Source: Uranotaenia lowii
Taxonomy: Eukaryota > Arthropoda > Insecta > Diptera > Culicidae
NCBI RefSeq assembly: GCF_029784155.1
Contig: NC_073693.1
Span: forward strand, 184,533,802 to 184,597,801
DNA: 64,000 bases
Reading direction: 5' to 3'
Shown: positions 44,501 through 54,952 of the stretch, in pieces
Layout of the letters: every line of letters begins with the position of its first letter
Numbering within the stretch: the first letter of the stretch is position 1
The notes under the pieces: generated by a model
Databases searched by the model: none
The model's input: the letters and a program-made list of their open reading frames with translations, nothing else
Told to the model about the DNA's origin: nothing
Translations under genes and position numbers: made by a program

Positions 44501-45230
44501 TGAGGTCATAAGGAATATTGATTTCTTCGGGTGGACTACGACCACTGGTGATAGAAATATGGATAGGCAAATGATCGCTTCCCTGAGGGTCCTGGATTAC
44601 CTTCCACATACAATCCAAGCTCAGAGAGGAAGAAGCTAAAGAAAGGTCTAAAATACTATGCTGTGATTGGGATCCATTAATTCGAGTCACTTCCCCATTG
44701 TTTAAGACAGTCATGTTGAAGTCGTCACACAGCTCATAAATAATGTTAGCACGATCATCATCACGTGAGCTACCCCAGCCCACGCCATGGGAGTTGAAGT
44801 CTCCCAGAACTAGCCGGGGTTCTGGGAGAAGTGAAACAATATTCGCCAATTGGTCCCGGCTAACGCTTGAAGATGGCGGAATATACACCGAGGCTAGACA
44901 AAGGTCTTGACCTTTTATTCTAGCTTGGCAACTAACGACTTCAATACCTGGGGATGGTTGTAGTGGAATACGATAGAAAGAGTGGCATTTCTTGATCCCC
45001 AAAAGAACGCCGCCCCCTCTTTGACCATCACGATCCAGGCGAATAATGTTGTGGCTTTGGAAGGAGAAATCTACGTTTGGAGAGAGCCAAGTTTCGCATA
45101 AGGCGAACACATCACAATTCAAATTGTGTACCAATACTTTAAATGAGTCTAATTTTGGTAAAATACTTCTGCAGTTCCATTGCAATACAGAAACAATTTC
45201 TCTTCCCTCATTGAATGAATTAGCCATCAA
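41541..45230 (-). CDS. LINE ORF2, endonuclease / reverse transcriptase / RNase H, 1229 aa
   Basis: AP-type endonuclease at about 12-225 (QWNCRSI, CETW, LGDFNSHGVGW, SDHLPI). Reverse transcriptase at about 480-745 (IQKPGK, SYRPIAML, QFGFRRGKGT, VFLDIKGAFDS, GLPQGSCLSPLLYN, LADD catalytic box at 659-662, YLGVWFD). RNase H at about 945-1070 with all four expected acidic/His positions (FTDGS, YTAELAA, YSDSLSS, AWIPSHCLIQGNENADSLA). A C-terminal Cys/His cluster (CVCGDGYHDIDHVVWTC, 1162-1178). It nicks the target and primes cDNA synthesis from the element RNA. No stop or frameshift; the catalytic motifs look intact. Confidence 0.95.
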   Translation of the reverse strand: MMANSFNEGREIVSVLQWNCRSILPKLDSFKVLVHNLNCDVFALCETWLSPNVDFSFQSHNIIRLDRDGQRGGGVLLGIKKCHSFYRIPLQPSPGIEVVSCQARIKGQDLCLASVYIPPSSSVSRDQLANIVSLLPEPRLVLGDFNSHGVGWGSSRDDDRANIIYELCDDFNMTVLNNGEVTRINGSQSQHSILDLSLASSSLSLDCMWKVIQDPQGSDHLPIHISITSGRSPPEEINIPYDLTRNIDWKKYASDVIEAIDSTDELPPEAEYSFISGTIVDCAIGAQLRRNESSTIQKRPPTPWWDGDCSRARTEKCKAFVEFRRTGLPEKFQRYLALERKFKNLIRGKKRGYWRRFVDGLSRETSLHTLWRTARNMRNHTTSNETEESSSRWLIQFAKKVCPDAAPAQKHYRDTENSSETEDQFSMVELSLALWSCNNSAPGLDRIKFNLLKNLPDTAKKRLLNLFNKCLELNIVPHDWRQVKVIAIQKPGKPVSDYNSYRPIAMLSCLRKLLEKMILFRLDKWVESNNLLSSTQFGFRRGKGTNDCLALLSSDIQLAFAQKEQMGAVFLDIKGAFDSVSIEVLSSNLNSCGLSPILNNFLYNLLSEKIMHFSHGETKVERISYMGLPQGSCLSPLLYNFYVREIDACMAQNCTLRQLADDCVVHITGKTDTQIKPPLQETLNNLSHWARNLGIEFSPSKTELVVFSRKHSPPQIELLMMGRTLTQFLSFKYLGVWFDSKCLWGKHIRYLTQKCQKRINFLRTITGTWWGAHPQDLIRLYQTTILSVIEYGSFCFGSAAQTHLIKLERIQYRCLRIAMGCMQSTHTMCLEVLAGVMPLKNRFFDLSLRFLIRSETMNPLVIENLERLMNINPQVKYVNNYKTFSQLEINPSLLNSDTSHFYPSSSSLIRFDLSMTDDIRGIPDHVRPNIIPSIFASKVREIDPIKMFFTDGSRIDNATGFAVYNEGFEASFKLREPCSVYTAELAAIYCTLEHIRTLPADHYFIYSDSLSSVEAIRSMKLMKRSSHFLLEISGILGALIENSYRITLAWIPSHCLIQGNENADSLAKVGALQGDIFERIITYNEYFSIPRTLAINAWQSSWDNGTKGRWLHSIIPKVPTKAWFKHFNMSRDFIRVVSRLMSNHCRLDAHLFRIQLATSNVCVCGDGYHDIDHVVWTCERFDRSRAWLLDTLRARRKPPGVPIRDILAKLDLEYLYPIYKYLKMSDSVV

Positions 45231-46854
45231 GAGAAATTGTTTCTGAAATGAGGGTCATGGTGAGAGCTTTCTTTTTTAAAATTTCTCTCAAAAGGGGTAC
45301 AAAAATATTGATCATAGTCCTCCATCCTGCAGGTACGCTGAAAAAGTCCAGGATGAATGCAACGATTTCCGAGAATTTCATCTTACCATCTGTCGAAAAG
45401 CTGGGAAAACCATTCGACGATGGATCAGATGCAGTTTCTCTGGGAATTGTTGCATTCCTGTTAACTACTGATGGGCCTGAAGTCTGAAGGGAAGCCTGGG
45501 GTTTTGACTTCCCAGAAAGTGGAGGGAAGTCCTTCGGGGATGGATTAAAACCCGGAGGATTCTGAATAGGAGAGGAAGAATTACTATTTCCACTTTGAGG
45601 ATTTCTTTTAGTTTTAATTTTGCTGGCAGCTAATAGGGGTTGTGTGTTAGTTGTGCGTTTCCTTTTTGGAGCCTGTGAAACATTTTTATTAAAGAATGGC
45701 CCAGTTGATGTTCCTTCACATGGGTCCTCCCCTTCGGACTCATCCTCGCTAAGAAGGCCAAACTGGTTTTCTGAGACGATTGGCAAAGACTTTATTAGCA
45801 TGTCTCTATAGGACTTTTTGACACGAGTTTTTAGAGAAGTCTTGATTTTTTCCCGGCGCGATATGTACTTTGGACACGCCGAGAGAGCATGAGATGCTTC
45901 CCCAGTGCAATACAAACACCTGCTTGCTGCTTGTGTTGTACACGAAGCTTCCTCATGCTTCTCCCCGCACTTAGAGCAGCGTGCCTGATTGCAGCAGTAG
46001 GCGGCCGTATGATCCAACTGCTTGCACTTCTGGCAGAACATGACCGAAGGCACATAAAGTCTCACAGGTAGACGAACCTTCCCGATCGCAACGTAATCAG
46101 GAAGTGCAGTGCCGGAAAAGGTAACCCGAAAAGAGTTCGACAGGGAAAACGTCCGTTTTTCCCCCTCGTCAGATGCTGACTTTAGTTGACGCGCGTCCAA
46201 CACCTTGATCGTGGGAAGAGCAGGGTCTTTGAATCGGCCAACCCCGGACTCCACCAGATCATCGACGGTCAAACCCTCTTCCGTTACCACTCCGTCGATT
46301 TCCACGTCACGAGCGGGAACGTAAACGCGGTATTCGATCGTAAACTTCGGGTCACAAGCAATGGCATTTGCTTCCTTCAAGCTACCAACAACAATGCGCA
46401 TCTTGTGCGGTCTCATCGGCTGGTAGCTAATTACGGAAGGGTAAGATCGATCAAGGTCTCGGGCAATTGAAATCACATTGAGTGATTTCCCATTCGGTTT
46501 GGACCGGATGTAAACCACCCAAGGTCCCGTCGATTCAGGTTGGTAAACCCGACGACGAGGAGTAGATTCGGTAACATCTTCAGTAGGGGAGTTAGCTTGG
46601 TTCGGTGTTAGGGAAGTAGCTTCATTTGTTGGAGAGAAGCGAGAAGTACCGAATTTAAAGGGTGTTGAGCTTACTGGTTGCTGAATTGGGTTGGTAGCAG
46701 GGGGAGGAGAATCTTCCGTATCAGATATGTACATTGGTTGGGGTGGGGTTTTGGGGAAATTGTCTTCAGAAATATTCTCCTCTGAATGTGGAGAATCCTC
46801 ATCATCCTCGCCGTCGTCATCCGATAGCCGGCTGCTTTCCGACATACCGGGCAA
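45220..46854 (-). CDS. LINE ORF1, nucleic-acid-binding protein, 544 aa
   Basis: The N-terminus is acidic and Ser/Pro-rich (1-110), followed by a folded region (110-270). Three CCHC zinc knuckles come next: C274-x2-C277-x4-H282-x4-C287, C293-x2-C296-x3-H300-x4-C305 and C313-x2-C316-x5-H322-x4-C327. A basic segment (REKIKTSLKTRVKK) and a long Ser/Pro/Asn-rich tail complete it. ORF1 proteins of this type coat the element RNA in the retrotransposition particle. The stop codon overlaps the start of ORF2 by 11 bases, so ORF2 is probably translated by reinitiation or coupling. Confidence 0.9.
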   Translation of the reverse strand: MPGMSESSRLSDDDGEDDEDSPHSEENISEDNFPKTPPQPMYISDTEDSPPPATNPIQQPVSSTPFKFGTSRFSPTNEATSLTPNQANSPTEDVTESTPRRRVYQPESTGPWVVYIRSKPNGKSLNVISIARDLDRSYPSVISYQPMRPHKMRIVVGSLKEANAIACDPKFTIEYRVYVPARDVEIDGVVTEEGLTVDDLVESGVGRFKDPALPTIKVLDARQLKSASDEGEKRTFSLSNSFRVTFSGTALPDYVAIGKVRLPVRLYVPSVMFCQKCKQLDHTAAYCCNQARCSKCGEKHEEASCTTQAASRCLYCTGEASHALSACPKYISRREKIKTSLKTRVKKSYRDMLIKSLPIVSENQFGLLSEDESEGEDPCEGTSTGPFFNKNVSQAPKRKRTTNTQPLLAASKIKTKRNPQSGNSNSSSPIQNPPGFNPSPKDFPPLSGKSKPQASLQTSGPSVVNRNATIPRETASDPSSNGFPSFSTDGKMKFSEIVAFILDFFSVPAGWRTMINIFVPLLREILKKKALTMTLISETISLDG

Positions 46855-47425
46855 GAGTGAAGAGCGAAACCTTTAAGATAATTAGTACCTAATTCTGATA
46901 CCCAAATTACAATGAACCGAAAGAGAGAAAAGAATTCAAAATGTAACAGTAATTATATCAGTAGGCAACACAATTAAAAAAAAAACACACAAACAAAAGG
47001 AAAAGGAAAAGAAAAAAAAACAAATTAAATCGATACTTATTCCACTGGTAACCCTATACCAGACTGCAATCGATCCAAAAGTGTGGTCTTTTGTTTCCAC
47101 ACAACTGAAGCACCGGTTGCCGGCAGCCAGCCGTTGATTGTTTCGTTCAACGTAGAAATAACGCGTGCTGTTGTTTATGGCGAAACAATGGCGCACGACT
47201 TCACTCAGCCGCGGAAAGAAAATGAAACCCCAAACCTCACTATGGGGAAAACAAACCGTTAGATCCGAACTCCGTTTTGTTTATTACCGGTAGCGGCACG
47301 TAAATCCGAATTTATTAGGTAACAGCAACAGGAACTTTGAGCCAACGGAGAACCTTTTCCACAAACTATCACTGCGAAGAAAAAAAAACGCGACTTTCTT
47401 CACCGAGCGATGCGATGCGAATGCG
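46855..47425 (-). promoter_or_regulatory. LINE 5' leader with presumptive internal promoter
   Basis: Untranslated region from the target-site duplication to the ORF1 start. It begins CGCATTCGCATCGCATCGC on the minus strand. Full-length LINEs carry an internal promoter at this end; none of its elements can be fixed by eye. Confidence 0.55.
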
Positions 47426-47437
47426 TAATGTTGAAAT

Positions 47438-47775
47438 AAGCAATAAAAAATTATTCTTTATCTGTTATGTGAGCAAACTGTGTTTTTATTTTCGAAAAAA
47501 CTTGTCAACTTTTACTTTTCTAAAGAAATCTGAAAAATGCATGGGCATCCCCATGTCAAAATATACAGAATTGAGCAACTGACCGAAAGCTTTCAAATGT
47601 ATAAAAGCTTTTTGCTCACGCTCTGCGTAAAGCGCCCAAACATAAAACTAAGTGGAGACACTTTTCCCGAAACTGTATGAAATTTTATACAGAATAGAGT
47701 AACTTTGGTTACCGTGTAACATAATGTATGAGTGTGTGTGTGAATTGTTTGTATTCTACAAAATGTCACACATTA
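47438..47775. other. Short AT-rich stretch between LINE and MITE
   Basis: Nothing is recognised apart from a short TG-rich run near 47725-47745. Confidence 0.5.
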
Positions 47776-48173
47776 GGCTGGAACAAATATCAATTTCTTC
47801 TTTTGTCACCCCCCCCCCCCCCCCCCTTCGAAATTTCCAAAAACCCTGAGGGGAGAAATAAATAAAGTTTGAAGTATTTTATGTTAATTTTGAAAAAAAT
47901 ATCAAATATCTGAAAGATTACAAGACCAAAAAACAAATTTTGGATGATGGGAGTCATTCCACCTTTTGTATTCTTGATTTTATTGAATTTTTCGATAAAA
48001 AATTACTAGATTTATAGGTTTTGTGCAATGATATAGTTGCAATATGGTTGCATACAAGTTTTCGTGCAATTTATTCCAATTTATTTGTTTTTCGCATTAT
48101 TTTTTATTGTCCCCCCCCCTTGCGATGTTTCAACTCCGAGTGACAAAAGAAGGATTTGAAATTTGTTCCGGCC
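47776..48173. mobile_element. Harbinger-like MITE, TTA target, copy 2
   Basis: Same orientation and nearly the same sequence as 35373-35770, and the same length (398 bp). It differs mainly in the lengths of the two C-runs (47808-47826 and 48111-48118) and a few substitutions. TTA at 47773-47775 and 48174-48176. Confidence 0.87.
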
Positions 48174-48176
48174 TTA

Positions 48177-50908
48177 GTTAGTTTCCGTAACTTGTGTGTC
48201 CTACATTATACTGAACGTAAATTCATTTAAATTGATTCACTGTTTATTTTGTTAAAATGGCAAAAAATAAAAAAAATTAAAAACTACTAAATCGACAAAA
48301 AAAAAACAAAAGTGTGTCACTTTTGTTGTCATAAGTCGTTTTTGTACGTTTTTTTTTTGGTTTTTCCATATAATTGTTATTGCACCAGCACTTTTGTATG
48401 AAACAAAAGTAGTTGGTTATTATTATTATTTATATTTATTAAAGACCATTTAACAATTGTCATTGAAAAAAACAGCTGGTCTTTATTAATATTTTCAAGA
48501 ATTGTGTTAGACCGAGCGGTCTCAAGTTCACCGTAAAGCTTTTAGAGGGATAAGCTATAAATACGAGAGTTAGTGTAGGAAGGATATGCTACTATGATCA
48601 CATTAAAAGAAGAGAGAGATATTTACTGATATGAAAAAAGTTCTAGTAATTGCTTTTGCTATTTTCGAACAGTTTTGTGAGTCAAATACTTCGAATGGCA
48701 TGCATAGGAGAAGTAGGCTAGGCTTTTCAAGCAACGCACGCGTTTTGTTTTTATCCGTCCGCAAAATTTCTGGATTTTATCGATAAATTGAAGTAAATCG
48801 GATGTAAAATGTTACTACCGAACATCCGGGATCCAGTGATAATGTGGCCACAATTTTTCAGAAGAAAGTATGGAATTTCGTGTTCTAAAAAGGGAGAAAA
48901 TTTGAGGAAAACCCAAAAAAAATGTTTGTTTGAAAAAACACGTGTTGGTGATGAAGAGAGTTCGTTTAAATCTGGTTGTGAATTCCTATCTCGTAAACCA
49001 GTGAAGAGCCTTTTGTTAATGTGTGGTTTTTGTTGGAAGGGTGCTGGGAAAGTAACGGGGATGGAAAATGATTACAGTGATTATTGTGACATGGGAAGAT
49101 TTGAGGATTGTAAGAAGAAAGCTTTTGAGGGCGGGCAAGGGGGAAATTTATTAATTTTTGTTTGACGTGGGCGCGCAATATTTTTAAAAAAACTGCACTA
49201 GGTAAAATGCAATGGCGTGGAAGTGAGAGAAAAATAATTTTTGGTGGTAAAATGAGTAGGGAAAAACGTAACAGATTCGTTATTACTTAGACGGATCAAA
49301 TGGGATAACAAAGATTGGTAGTACATTCCGAGAGTCAATGCAGAGAACGTTGAAGGCATGCAAAAAAATAGAAAAAAGGAAGAAAATATTGTTAAAAAGT
49401 TAAAAAGATACGTTAAAGTACGGTAACCGAGAGAGTGTGGGAGAAAAAAGAGATCCTTTGCTGTTTTGGCTGTGCTGATTGCTGATGTCAAGCTGCCCAA
49501 AAACCCAGGTGGCTGATGGTTTCGCTCGGATTGCTTCGATTGAATTTCCCTCAGATTTTCTGTGAAGTATGAGGAAATGACTGAAAAGCTAAGTATATTC
49601 TTTCTTTATTTCAATTCAATTTATGTTTTTAGTTTGACCCTTACCATTGAGGGACCGGGTTTTTTTTCCTTATTCTGTACCACTGAAATAGATAGGTTTT
49701 CTACCCACACACAGTAGAAGCACTTAAATTAACCCACTGAATGTTATCAACAGAACTCCCCCCAATATTATATTGATAGTTTGAATCGCATTCGACGCTA
49801 TATAATGCGTGATTTGTTTATATTATTTAATTATTTTGAAAGAAGTTTTCCTGGGGAAAGGGGATTTGGGAACACTAACTACGTTTTTTTGTTCTTCTTA
49901 TATTTCTTTTCAAGAGCGAGAAAAGGCGCTATAACCAGGGTCAAAGACCAGAAATGATAGTGCATCGAAATCCGAAACTCTAAATTTTAACCATAACTAT
50001 TCAAGTTCAAACAATAGTTAAAATAAAAAAGAAGTTAAAGGAAAAAATTATGCAAATTTGTAAGGAAATATTATTTATATCATGGAGTTTCGGATTTCTG
50101 TGCATAAAAACATCATTTCCATCCACAGAAGGACGAATGCATACGGACCATCATCAAGGAGCACAGTAAATTTAGTATATGTGCTTCCAACGTTAAAACC
50201 TTAGTTATAAGTAGCCATGGAAACGTATAGTACTGTTGTCCACGTTTCTTCCTCCCTGTGTTCCAGTTGTCTCTGCGTCCAATACTGCACAGTGGGCCCG
50301 GCCTAGTAAAGATGAGTAGTAAATGTACTTTTACTACTCACCGGGATGCTGACAAGATCTGGCTGTGTATGTATCATAAGCATAAGCATAAGCATAAGCA
50401 ATACTTCGAATGGCATGCATATTTTTTATCCGGAGCTAGTTGAAAGTAAATGTTCTACCCTGCTTTTTCATATCAAGTTGAGCAAATGCTTTCAAATTTT
50501 TCCATTCTAAAGTTCGAGCTAAGTAAAAGCTAGCGAAGCAATTGATATTTTCTTATTTATAACACCTACTATTCACTAATGCCGTTTTCGTTTTCTCCAC
50601 TGGCGCGGGGCAAAAATTTTTACTGATTAAACAAACAAAATCGTCACCCCGGGACGATATAAATATATGGTTGCTTGCTATACTCACCCCCAACACTGAC
50701 AACTTCTACGGGTTGCAGCCGTCTGCTTGAGGTTCAAACCTCGGGCAAAACTGGTGGACTTCTGAATTAATAAACGAGCACAATGACGGCAGTTAGGGAA
50801 AAACTCGTGGATAACTAGGTTGCAACTGCTAATAAAAGAAAACACTATAAGTATTGCCTTCAATTTGAAAACTAGAAAAAAGAAAAGAGATAGGCCATGT
50901 TTCACATG
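48177..50908. other. No recognised gene; low-complexity and short ORFs only
   Basis: The longest ORFs (48809-49165 plus, 49198-49500 minus) show no recognisable domain. A (CATAAG) microsatellite of about five units lies at 50368-50400. A stretch after an acceptor-like site at 50127 (KDECIRTIIKEHSKFS in one frame) is open for a short distance but has no support. Confidence 0.4.
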
Positions 50909-51118
50909 CACAGTAAACGAAAATTACCGAGTTCGGTAATTTTTTTACCGAAATCCTAACATGTGTAAATCGTGTAAATCGAAGATCGGTAAATCGATTC
51001 TTCATTTACCGATGTTCGTTTATTTTTTACCAAAAAAATTACCGAACAGTTTAACGATTTACACATGTTAGGATTTCGGTAAAAAAATTACCAAACTCGG
51101 TAATTTTCGCTTACTGTG
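50909..51118. mobile_element. 210-bp MITE with about 70-bp inverted arms
   Basis: Starts CACAGTAAACGAAAATTACC and ends with its near inverse (GGTAATTTTCGCTTACTGTG). The arms match for about 70 bp (including CCTAACATGTGTAAATCG) around a short centre. Noncoding. Target duplication not resolved, at most 2 bp. Confidence 0.85.
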
Positions 51119-51383
51119 TGGAGGAAATCTTTATGAGCAGACTTCAATAAATTAGGATCTGAATTTGAAGAGAACTTGGGTGATCTGATAGTAAATAAGG
51201 CAAAGTTAAAAAGTAAAGCCGAGGAAATTTATAACCATTCTCGTAGTAAAATTTCAGATAGAATTTCCTCCGATGAATAAGATTTTCGTTCGATTTCCAG
51301 CAAAAAAAATGCTTGAAACGTTCAGCAATCCATATTTTTGCTGGAAACCAGCACTCGGTTTTCTAATTGCTGGATTTTTCAGC

Positions 51384-51681
51384 GCAAGTTCACTGGTGTT
51401 GGGAAAAAGTGGTAGAAATTTTGACATTTTGAAAATTTTACCATGCAAAAATGTTCTTGGGGATCTTGGGGAGTTGTATTTTTTTACAACACTGTTTCTA
51501 TTTCAGTCGTATGTGATAGAAAAATTGCTATTTTTGCATCACAGCATGCGAAAATATAACACGTGTTGTAAAAAAACTAGAAGGCCACAGATCTTGAAAA
51601 TGTTTTTACATGACAAAATTTTCAAAATGTGCCGTAAGTGTCAAAATTTCTACCACTTTTTCCCAACACCAGTGAACTTGC
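51384..51681. mobile_element. Hairpin MITE, CAAGTTCACTGGTGTTGGG arms
   Basis: Left arm from 51384 (GCAAGTTCACTGGTGTTGGG) and right arm to 51681 are inverted repeats of about 80 bp with some drift. The 149-codon plus ORF across it is an artefact of this repeat. No target duplication identified. Confidence 0.75.
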
Positions 51682-53149
51682 TCCTACCATGCAAAAACAT
51701 TACAAACAGTATGATACATTAATTTACCTATAGGTTCCACAATGGTTTGAATGATTTACAGAAATTAACACGTTCGTCGTCACGCTCATTTTGGTAGTTA
51801 TACTAGCCGGGCCCAAAGAAGTTTTCAGAGACAGGTTGGTGTCTTATAAGAACATGACTTTTATTTCTGTTTAGTTGAACCTTAAGCTCTTTTTCGGATC
51901 CTGAAACATCTTGCGTAACATGATTGAAAAGCAGAGGTGATAATGGACAAACCTTTATGTTGAGTTTCTAATTGGAAAAAACTTGGTTTGTTTTTGAAAA
52001 TTTTAAATGTAAAAAAATGTTATTTCAAAATCCTGAAATATCTATTTTTTTGAGGCTCGCAAACAAACACCCTTCCTGATGATATCAAAGCGTTTGAAGT
52101 AGCAGATTGATTTATGTGACAGTTCAACTTTCTTTCTTAGTAAATTTATAGTTTTGGTGTAGTTTTTGTTGTATTTTTAAGTAAATTTCTGATATTTAAA
52201 AAATAGAGACGCTTTCCAAGAGTAAGCCAGTCGAGGACAAAGGACTAGTAACCCTATCAAATGGTAAAGTTTAAAGGAAAATATTAAAAAGGGAATAATG
52301 TGAGGGCCTAGAGAATTAAATGAAGACAAAAATTAATTTTTTTGTGTTTAAAATTTTAAGTAATGTTAAATAATTTAGCCCCTTAATTTATGCAGCATCA
52401 TTGTCCATTTTTCGATTTCAATTGTTGTTCGGCCTTAACACACGAACTGCGTTATTTGATCAATTACTAGCATTTATAAATATTATGAAGGTGTTTTGTA
52501 TCCTTTATGATCAAGAAAACTCGTTAAAACCGTCGAAATAGAGACTGATCAATTTTTCCCCAAAGCATCAAATTCTAAACAAAGACGAAAACGATTTTTT
52601 AATCAAATTCAAAGCAGTCTAATAAATTTCTGCAGCCATGTTTTACATTTATAGGAGTCCAGTGCTGGTTTCAAAAATATGAAATATGCCACATTCTCCT
52701 TAACAGAAAAAATAATCGAGACATATTGAAAAATGTGATCAATATTACCCCTTTTTACGGTACCTCTTTTCACGCTGCAGGATAGTTCTCCCACAAAATT
52801 TGTGTCACTTCTCTCTTATTCAACATAAGAAAGAACTCTATCAATGAATCGGGATGACACATCAAGATCTGTAAACATTTCAAATCAATTGTATTGAAAG
52901 CTTTTTTATATATAATATGCCAAAAAAAATTTTTTTTTCTCCTGCATTCCAATTTTCTTCCATAACTCTCTTTGCAATAAAAATGTGATCACACACGAGT
53001 AGGTTTGCTGTTCGTGAAATTTGCTTGATGTAATCCTTAGTTTAGTGTCTAACCATTTCGCATAAATTTTGTGGACTACGTTGTACCATGATATTCTCTG
53101 AAATCATCAGTAACGTTTGTACCTGTTTTTTTTTTCGGGAAAGGAATTT
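51682..53149. other. AT-rich DNA, nothing recognised
   Basis: No gene, bounded repeat or RNA-like feature is supported in this stretch. Confidence 0.5.
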
Positions 53150-53345
53150 GAAAAATCCATCAAAATTCAAATTTTGAGACTTTTTCAGGTTTCCTTTGGT
53201 CACCCCTTTAAGTAATATTTGTTGGTTAAAAAGTCGAAACCTTGAGCGCTTTGAGCAGACCTAAATAAAGTTAGATTGAGCCCAAATTTTGCATAGGTCA
53301 GTTTTTTTGGGCCAATCCTCAAAATGTGCCACCTTAATAAAACAT
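53150..53345. repeat. Fragment of the GCGCTTTGAG hairpin repeat
   Basis: Matches the right half of the hairpin element at 61960-62420 and its right flank (GAGCGCTTTGAG, CCTAAATAAAGT, GATTGAGC, GGGCCAATC in the same order). A truncated dispersed copy. Confidence 0.6.
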
Positions 53346-54952
53346 ACTTTGACAAACGGCACTTTATATTGTTTTGTTTATTTATTTTTTAGTATTTTGG
53401 AAATTCTTTTTTTTTAGTTGGTAAAATTAAATGAATTTTGCTATGCATTTATAATCTAATTGAATGCGCCTTATACTATGCTCTGGTTAAATTTGAGGAG
53501 AAATCTGTGAATCCACCGTTGCAAATGCAAAAATCCCTAAACATCAAAAGTTGTAGGTATCAGAAGAAGGTACAGCTCATCTTTGAACGTAAAATTATTG
53601 AATGTGATCTGTTTTTCGGTTTATTGAAGTCAACGATCTACTATGTAAGCAGATCACGAGAATGAGAACCTGTTGTTGTCATCAGAACAAATTTAACGCA
53701 TCGCTTATTCCAGAACTGGTTTCTTCTGCAGAGCATTACTTCCGTTTTTGAAATTATCATCTTTCGCGCCACTCTGCTGCTATGGTAGTTCCAGTTGATG
53801 ATCGCGTAGAGGCGCACTGAAATCTGGTTGATCGTGCCCACCACTTGTAGGACGACGTGCTGGGGGGCTAGTTGTAAGATTCCTCCTGCAGCCATCCATC
53901 GACAGGCAGGCAGGCAGCTAGACTAGGTAAGCGAGTTGGCTTTTGTCAAGCTAAGCTTTTTACTAAGTTTATACTTAAAACGTTGTTTTGCTATTTCGCG
54001 TTGCACACCGTAGTTTGCTATCATTGAGGAAGCAACGTGCGCAGTGTCGTCGGGTTTTGTTAGTTGGTTGGTCGAATCGAAGGAAAAAAAAAGGTTTCCT
54101 TCTATCGCGGCGATTGCATTTTCTGTTTTGTGCGGCAAAACACAGAACATCCAGTCCCATCGAAAGTGCGTGTGGTGTGATTAGTGGCGCGGTTTTGTGT
54201 GAAAATTGAGTGCATCTTGCTAGTTCCTCCAACTTTTCTAAGCGCGCGGTTGCAGCTTTTGGAATAAGGGCAGCTGAAGAAACTTTAAAACCGGTGGAAT
54301 GTATGCATCGAAATTCGAGATGAAGCTTTTTTTTTTACTGCTACACATTTTTCAAAGTGCTGCAAACAATGGCTCGCGGAACAAGTTTTTGACAACGATT
54401 TTGTTATTAGAAAGAAACAGGTTTCAGGAATGATATAAAGTCATATCATTTTCGTTTATTCCTAGTGATGATGGGAGAGTTCTTTAGTCGACAATACAAG
54501 TGCGCCATTTCTAGTGCAAATAATTAGCATTGTTGAATTATTCAGTAGCGGAAAGTATTCGAATTCCTAGGTGCAACGGCTAGATGGAATCATTGGAGAG
54601 TGGTATTGCCAATCGACACCACCCTTGATAACCATGCAGAAATATTTGAAAATGATACTTTCACAACAACAAAGACTGAAAACATTCTCATTCACAATCA
54701 AGGATAACAAATTTAAGAATAAGAAAAAAAGCAAAAAAAAAACGAATATCACACACCTTCAAAAAAATTACATGAAGCAGAGAGCTTAGACGTGTAGCGT
54801 TTAAAAAAAGCATCTGAGAACCAGTTTTTCGATTAAGAACCAGTGCTAAAAGCGAAATTCCCATTTAAAACACAGAACAAAAAAAAATCTTGAAGAAAAT
54901 TGCAAACTGGTGAAAGTGGTATTGCGAACTAATAAACACAAGAAAAAGGTTC
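53346..54952. other. Mixed stretch with a possible promoter or first exon at 53650-54300
   Basis: Positions 53650-54300 are much less AT-rich than the surroundings. On the minus strand an ORF from 53895 reads MAAGGILQLAPQHVVLQVVG and continues with a possible GT donor near 53745. On the plus strand a strong donor-like site (GACTAG|GTAAGC) lies at 53924. Either strand could carry a first exon of a gene outside the window. I recognise no family. The rest is AT-rich. Confidence 0.3.

Larger units (their letters stand above)
41143..47425 (-). mobile_element. Full-length I-like non-LTR retrotransposon
   Basis: A 6.3-kb element on the minus strand. It has a 5' leader of about 570 bp (start near 47425), overlapping ORF1 and ORF2, a 3' UTR of about 380 bp, and a poly(A) tail of about 15 (T-run 41143-41157). 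Direct repeats of 12 bp, TAATGTTGAAAT, flank it: 41132-41143 (last base shared with the T-run) and 47426-47437. Both ORFs are uninterrupted. Domain order (zinc-knuckle ORF1; AP endonuclease, reverse transcriptase, RNase H in ORF2) fits the I clade and relatives. Confidence 0.92.

Noticed and set aside
48809..49165. 118-codon plus ORF as a gene
   Set aside because: No recognisable motif, unremarkable composition and no supporting splice or neighbour context.
50127..50200. Exon reading KDECIRTIIKEHSKFS after an acceptor-like site
   Set aside because: Short, no convincing donor, and no related neighbouring exon.
51273..51722. 149-codon plus ORF
   Set aside because: It runs through a hairpin MITE, whose arms account for the open frame; no domain is visible.
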